Shown here piece after piece: positions 41,388 to 44,532 of a DNA stretch of 44,532 nucleotides (the first letter of the stretch is position 1; each line of letters opens with the position of its first letter). Under the pieces are notes generated by a model. It ran no database searches. It saw only the letters and a list, made by a program, of their open reading frames with translations, and had not been told where the DNA came from. Origin of the DNA: Paraburkholderia diazotrophica (lineage in GTDB: Bacteria > Pseudomonadota > Gammaproteobacteria > Burkholderiales > Burkholderiaceae); contig NZ_FNYE01000053.1 in the NCBI RefSeq assembly GCF_900108945.1, positions 1-44,532 on the forward strand, given 5' to 3'. Position numbers and translations under genes: made by a program.

Positions 41388-42846
41388 TGCGAGGGCGATC
41401 GACCATGGGAACGCTGGGTAATGAACAGCCGCGCGCTGACGCCAGCGCGGCGCTCGCCACGCTGATCGATGTACTGCGGGAAATCGTCGGTACATCTGGC
41501 CTTTTGCTGGAAGACGATGTGCGCGCCCGCCATGTCGGTATGGGTAGCCGGGCATCGATACAGGCACACGTCCTCGTGCGTCCCGCCAGCACGGCCGAGG
41601 TCGTGCCGTGCTGGCCGCCTGTCACGCAGCCGGGGTGTCCGTCATTGCGCACGGCGGGCTAACGGGTCTCGTGCACGGCACCGATGCGCGAGCACATGAA
41701 GTGATTTTGTCGCTGGAGCGCATGCAGCGCATCGAGGCGGTTGATACGACGCAGCGCGTACTGGTCGCCGAAGCGGGCGCGATACTCGAGCAAGCGCAGG
41801 ACGCGGTCGCGGCGGCGGGGCTGTTGTTGCCCGTCGACATCGGCGCACGCGGCAGCGCAACGCTGGGCGGCATGGTAGCGACCAATGCGGGAGGCAATCG
41901 GGTGATCCGCTACGGGATGATGCGCGACAACCTGCGGGGTCTCGAAGTCGTATTGGCGGACGGCACTGTTCTGGACTCGATGAACACGCTGGTCAAGAAC
42001 AATTCGGGCTACGACCTGAAGCACCTTTTCATCGGTTCCGAAGGCACGCTCGGCATCGTGACCCGAGTCGTGCTGCATCTGTGCGAGCGTCCTGCGGGAC
42101 GACGGGTGGCGCTCGTTGCGGTTCCCGACTTCGCAGCTGTCTGTACGGTGCTGCGCCAGATCGATCATGCAATGGACGGCCGGCTCCTCGCATTCGAAGT
42201 CATGTGGCAGGACTTTTACCATGCGGTGACGACGCCACCGGCACTCGCAAGAGCGCCATTGCCGCAGCACTATCCGTTCTATGTGCTGGTGGAGGCGAGT
42301 GTCGGCGACGATCGCCGGGCTGATCCATTCGAAGACACGCTCGGTGCGGCGCTGGACACGGGTATCGTAGTCGACGCGGCATTCTGCAAGAACGAACGCG
42401 AATGTGCGGCGTTGTGGGCGCTACGCGATGACGTCGCGCAGTTGCGCCGATTTGGACCGCTCGTCGCATATGACATTTCGCTGCGTCTCGCCGACACAGG
42501 ACATTTCGTCGAAACCGTCCGCTCGATGATCGCCGAGCGTTGGCCCGGCGCGCGATTGTGGGCCTTCGGGCATCTCGGCGATGGCAACGTGCATCTCGCG
42601 GTGAATGTTCCCGATTTGGACGCTCAACGGCGAGCCGAACTCGACGCGCTCGTCTATGCACCGTTGCGGGCGTTGCGCAGTGCGGTGTCGGCTGAGCACG
42701 GCATCGGGATCGAAAAGAAGCCGTGGCTCGGTGTGTCTCGATCGCCTGCCGAAGTGAACGTGATGCGTTCGCTCAAGCAAGCGCTCGATCCGAAAGGCGT
42801 GCTCAATCCAGGGCGTGTCTTCGATATTGAGCAGCGCGGGGTTTAG
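41387..42846 (+). pseudogene. FAD-linked 2-hydroxyacid dehydrogenase (GlcD/D-LDH-like), frameshifted
   Basis: The gene is split between two frames. The first part (from ATG 41387 or 41405) reads to VLVRPASTAEVV near 41604. The family sequence then continues one frame over as AVLAACHAAGVSVIAHGGLTGLV to the stop at 42846. One missing base in the run GTCGTGCC at about 41600-41606 explains it. The remainder is complete: the FAD-binding blocks GSATLGGMVATNAGGNRVIR and LFIGSEGTLGIVT, the HLGDGNVH metal motif and the C-terminal SAEHGIGIEKK. It would oxidise a D-2-hydroxyacid to the 2-oxoacid. It is either a recent pseudogene or a sequencing error; the rest shows no decay. Confidence 0.85.
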
Positions 42847-42972
42847 TCGCGTCACAGTGAAAGTGCTACTGTAGTTGACTGCCAGGTTTGCAGCGGCCTT
42901 TTCCCTTGTGGAGAAGATCAACCGCTCAAACCCAAGGCACGCTCCGATGAGCGGCTATGAAAATGTTGATCG

Positions 42973-44475
42973 TCAAGGCATCCTGACAACGGCTGGCGGC
43001 GACCATTGGCCTTGCATGGCGGCATCACCTGGCCAGTAGTTTCTCAGGAACAGCGAGAAATCCTGATCTTTCGGCGCGGGCAGCCAGTTGGCTTCCTTGT
43101 CTGCGCCCGGCGAATCGGCCTGCACATAAATCGTCAGCGATCCATCTACGTTGTATTTCAACCCCTTGTTCTTCGTGCCGAGCGAATACCGGTTCAATAC
43201 ATTGGGGGCGAAAAAGTGATGCTCATCGTAGAGTGTCATCGACCAGAAACCGCGTGTGGGCGGCAAACGGCCATTCTCGAAGGTGACGGTATACGCATTG
43301 CTTCCGTTCAGGCGCGCACCCGACGCGTCAAGGTCCTGATAGAAGTACGCTGTTTCGTTCGGCGCGTTGACAAGAATGTTTGACCTCGCCACTGCCGTCC
43401 GCGTGAAGTAGTCCGTGCCAAAGCGCGCACCGTTGTGGACAGTGCTCCAGTTGTACGGCAATTGAACGCCCCAGTTGCGAAACTGCAGCAGAGGATCAAT
43501 CAGTTCCTCGTCTGCCTTTCGCGCCTCGTCGATCATCGCCTTCTTCTGTTCAGGATCTTGTCGGGTTGCTGCGATCACTGCGAGTACCCGGGCGTAGCGT
43601 TCCTGCTCACCAGGGAGAGGCGGCGCATCCGCCAGTACGGCAGGCAATTCGTCGAAGAAGTTCTCAGGACGAACCCAGCGCGTCTCGCCCTTGCCCGAAC
43701 CCGCTGGACTCGGGAATTTGGGCAGCGAGCGCCAGTCATGGCTCTTCATTTTGCCGTCGTATTCGGCAAGCGGATAAGCGTCAATGTTCCGGATCTCAGC
43801 TTGAATGGCCTGCCTGTCCTCGGATGTATCGTCCTGAAAGATACGCGGCACGATGATCGCGGTATCGGTGCTCGCGCGGAACACACGTACGATGCCCTTT
43901 GGAACGTCTCCCTTCCAGTTCGGCCCCACCACCATATAGAAGCCCGGCTTGCTACCGTACATTGCGCCCAATTGCGCGAAGTCGTCGGTGCGAGTGTCCG
44001 TCAATTGATAAACCCAGAAGCGCTTTCCGAAATCAGGCACCTGAACGATCACAGGACTTAAATCGAGTGCGAATATTCCGGCGCCGTACACGACATCCTG
44101 ATTGGGACACGCGCCCCAGCGTTGCTTCGGCTCGATATAGTCGCTCAGCATTGCCATGCGGTTGAGGGGCGCGAATGGAAGAACTCCGCCGATCAGTCCC
44201 GGTTCGGTCGCCTTCTTGAACGCGAGACGCCGATTGTAGATGTTGACCATCGGCCATGCCCAAAAGTACGCATCGCGGGCCACCAGCCGGGCATATTGCT
44301 CCGTGATCCTGACGTGAACGTCGGGACCGGGCGGTGCCTCGGTGGTTTGCTGGAGCGTCGCCTCTGTCGACCATGCAAGTGTGGCGGGAACGAGCACGCC
44401 AAAGAGAACCGATATTCCGAGTTGCGCGACCAATACGTTAAGGCAATGCTGATTAAGTCCACCGCTTGTGCGCAT
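42973..44475 (-). CDS. DUF1254/DUF1214-domain exported protein
   Basis: A 500-aa protein with an N-terminal hydrophobic segment (VLVAQLGISVLFGVLVPATL) that looks like a signal peptide. DUF1254 follows at about residues 60-200 (ARDAYFWAWPMVNIYNRRLA, then RFWVYQLTDTRTDDFAQLG). DUF1214 forms the C-terminal part (TRGFWSMTLYDEHHFFAPN, then the closing YWPGD). Proteins of this kind are widespread in soil bacteria and their activity is largely unassigned. ATG 44475 is chosen; a TTG lies one codon upstream. It is convergent with the catabolic cluster, so it may be independent of it. Confidence 0.9.
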   Translation of the reverse strand: MRTSGGLNQHCLNVLVAQLGISVLFGVLVPATLAWSTEATLQQTTEAPPGPDVHVRITEQYARLVARDAYFWAWPMVNIYNRRLAFKKATEPGLIGGVLPFAPLNRMAMLSDYIEPKQRWGACPNQDVVYGAGIFALDLSPVIVQVPDFGKRFWVYQLTDTRTDDFAQLGAMYGSKPGFYMVVGPNWKGDVPKGIVRVFRASTDTAIIVPRIFQDDTSEDRQAIQAEIRNIDAYPLAEYDGKMKSHDWRSLPKFPSPAGSGKGETRWVRPENFFDELPAVLADAPPLPGEQERYARVLAVIAATRQDPEQKKAMIDEARKADEELIDPLLQFRNWGVQLPYNWSTVHNGARFGTDYFTRTAVARSNILVNAPNETAYFYQDLDASGARLNGSNAYTVTFENGRLPPTRGFWSMTLYDEHHFFAPNVLNRYSLGTKNKGLKYNVDGSLTIYVQADSPGADKEANWLPAPKDQDFSLFLRNYWPGDAAMQGQWSPPAVVRMP

Positions 44476-44532
44476 CAAGCGTTATAGAGTGCACAAGCAA
44501 CGAGAAAGGCAAAAGGCAATGAAGCAGCAGAC

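Noticed and set aside
1..44532. CRISPR arrays, rRNA operons and complete tRNA genes
   Set aside because: No regularly spaced repeats, rRNA sequence or full cloverleaf was found by reading both strands.

Overview
The window looks like part of the main chromosome of a Burkholderiaceae bacterium, most likely Paraburkholderia or Caballeronia. This rests on very high GC, the rpmH-rnpA-yidD-yidC-mnmE block facing away from dnaA-dnaN-gyrB, a gsp order ending in gspN, and the protein sequences themselves. The species call is an inference from memory of these families; no search was run.

Layout. 1-5897: the end of a type II secretion operon (gspG partial, H, I, J, K, L, M, N), tightly overlapped and closed by a hairpin shared with the convergent gene. 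6025-10868: multidrug efflux genes, with an outer-membrane lipoprotein and a small membrane protein on the minus strand, and a MarR regulator plus an EmrB-type DHA2 transporter on the plus strand. No periplasmic adaptor gene is present. 10927-12208: two lipoproteins, one with an OmpA domain. 12463-16474: gshA, then the adaptive alkylation-repair pair ada-alkA. 16647-16741: a likely orphan small RNA with a near-ideal promoter, a tandem anti-Shine-Dalgarno repeat and an intrinsic terminator. 16866-20986: accessory genes (VOC protein, YaeQ, a secreted small protein, a LysE exporter, two tiny membrane proteins, a hypothetical protein).

21089-25930 is a scarred insertion zone on the mnmE side of the origin block. 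It holds a tyrosine-recombinase-like gene that is open but has lost most catalytic residues, repeated TGTGTACC motifs, mnmE, an HTH regulator beside a 22-bp palindrome, and an IS110/IS1111-type relic. The relic sits between the regulator gene and what looks like its own terminator. 25977-34523 is the conserved origin-proximal core: yidC, yidD, rnpA and rpmH leftward; dnaA, dnaN and gyrB rightward, with two DnaA-box-like sites in the rpmH-dnaA gap.

34743-42846 is a probable catabolic cluster: LysR regulator, divergent sulfatase, ACS-type MFS transporter, an alpha/beta hydrolase with an aspartate nucleophile, a ThDP-dependent decarboxylase/lyase, and an FAD-linked 2-hydroxyacid dehydrogenase broken by one frameshift. 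A convergent DUF1254/DUF1214 exported protein follows. The set suggests uptake and stepwise breakdown of a sulfate-ester or similar compound through a 2-hydroxyacid; the substrate cannot be read from sequence.

The best candidates for something new are the 59-nt RNA at 16683-16741, the catabolic cluster, and the recombinase-like protein without a catalytic tyrosine.
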